Part shown: one piece after another, positions 63,587-64,000 of the stretch | Numbering within the stretch: the first letter of the stretch is position 1 | Layout of the letters: each line of letters opens with the position of its first letter | Source of the DNA: [Phialemoniopsis] sp. UDSM-2020 | Taxonomy: Eukaryota; Ascomycota; Sordariomycetes; Thyridiales; Thyridiaceae | Assembly: GCA_018873225.1 (NCBI GenBank) | Contig: JAEILZ010000003.1 | Span: 4,340,001-4,404,000, forward strand | Length of the DNA: 64,000 nucleotides | Direction: 5' to 3' | Program-made: the position numbers and the translations under genes | Notes under the pieces: model-generated | Told to the model about the DNA's origin: nothing | The model's database searches: none | The model's input: only the letters and a program-made list of their open reading frames with translations

Positions 63587-64000
63587 TCAAGCTCCGGGAG
63601 GAGGAGGCGGCGGGGGTTGGTCGCTGGGCGGCGGAGGCGGAGCGTCGCCGGAAGGAGGAGGGGGTGGTGGAGGAGCGCCGCCAGCACCACCAGAGTACTG
63701 AGCAATGAGCGCGTTGAGGTTGCCAGGAATACCTGGGGGAGCACCAAGGCCAGCTGCTCCAGGAGCAGTGGGCAGACCTGGAGGAGCGCCCATACCGGGA
63801 GGGGCACCATAACCGCCGTAGCCAGGGTAGCCGGGGTAGCCCCCAGACTGCGCTCCGGGAGCACTCTGCTGCTGTTGCCACGGCGCGGCACCAGGGGCAG
63901 AACCGCCATAGCCGTTGTTCTGGCCACCACCATAGTAGTCATCGCGAGGGTTGTCGTTGTTGCGGTTGTTGCGGTCACGAGCCCAAGGAGCAGGGCCGCC
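63587..64000 (-). CDS. bbp: Branchpoint-bridging protein BBP/SF1, C-terminal end only
   Basis: The minus frame is open from base 64000 to TGA at 63587-63589, giving the last 137 residues; the KH and zinc-knuckle parts lie beyond the window. The visible tail is typical of fungal BBP/SF1: PAPWARDRNNRNNDNPRDDY, a Gly/Tyr-rich stretch with YPGYPGYGGYGAPPGM, GLGAPPGIPGNLNALIAQYS, and a run of polyproline blocks ending SDQPPPPPPPGA. BBP recognises the intron branch-point sequence together with the U2AF large subunit. The proline-rich tail binds WW-domain splicing factors in yeast and mammals. Identification rests only on this low-complexity tail, so it is good but not certain. Confidence 0.75.
   Translation of the reverse strand, partial: GGPAPWARDRNNRNNDNPRDDYYGGGQNNGYGGSAPGAAPWQQQQSAPGAQSGGYPGYPGYGGYGAPPGMGAPPGLPTAPGAAGLGAPPGIPGNLNALIAQYSGGAGGAPPPPPPPSGDAPPPPPSDQPPPPPPPGA

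Overview
The window is nuclear DNA of a filamentous ascomycete (Pezizomycotina), most likely a Sordariomycete. The evidence is short introns (53-111 nt, plus one of 259 nt) with GTAAGT-like donors and CTAAC/CTAAT-type branch sites, moderately high GC, long intrinsically disordered fungal proteins, a fungal NACHT-ankyrin receptor, and typical ascomycete versions of TAF5, MED11, VPS5, THO1, bL31m and the branchpoint-bridging protein. The order cannot be named from sequence alone.

Layout. 1-16 kb: the 3' end of a Trm61-like tRNA methyltransferase (+), a 1521-residue disordered protein with a C-terminal methyltransferase domain (-), about 7.2 kb with no supportable gene, then the SAP-domain mRNP protein Tho1 (-). 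16-25 kb: a very large DH/PH-type signalling protein (two exons, -) and an unknown acidic protein with a KVRF motif (-). 26-41 kb: an endonuclease/exonuclease/phosphatase-fold enzyme (+), then five lineage-restricted or unknown genes, all on +: a Pro/Ser-rich protein, a polytopic membrane protein, a single-pass membrane protein with a charged tail, a small basic protein, and a cysteine-cluster protein.

42.7-44.6 kb holds the most unusual object: a degraded DED1/eIF4A-type DEAD-box helicase copy whose conserved blocks are frameshifted and in the wrong order, while introns are still visible.

45-54 kb is a dense housekeeping block: a mitochondrial flavin-reductase-domain protein (-) head-to-head with mitochondrial ribosomal protein bL31m (+) across a CCAAT-rich 423-bp promoter; the retromer sorting nexin VPS5 (-); TFIID/SAGA subunit TAF5 (-) head-to-head with Mediator subunit MED11 (+); and a small four-exon secreted cysteine protein (-). 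56-64 kb: a vacuolar M28-type membrane protease (-), a NACHT-ankyrin STAND receptor (-), and the C-terminal end of the splicing factor BBP/SF1 (-).

No operon-like or biosynthetic cluster is evident. The functional links are the two divergent gene pairs (mitochondrial/mitochondrial and Pol II initiation/Pol II initiation). No confident tRNA, rRNA, CRISPR or intact transposon was found.
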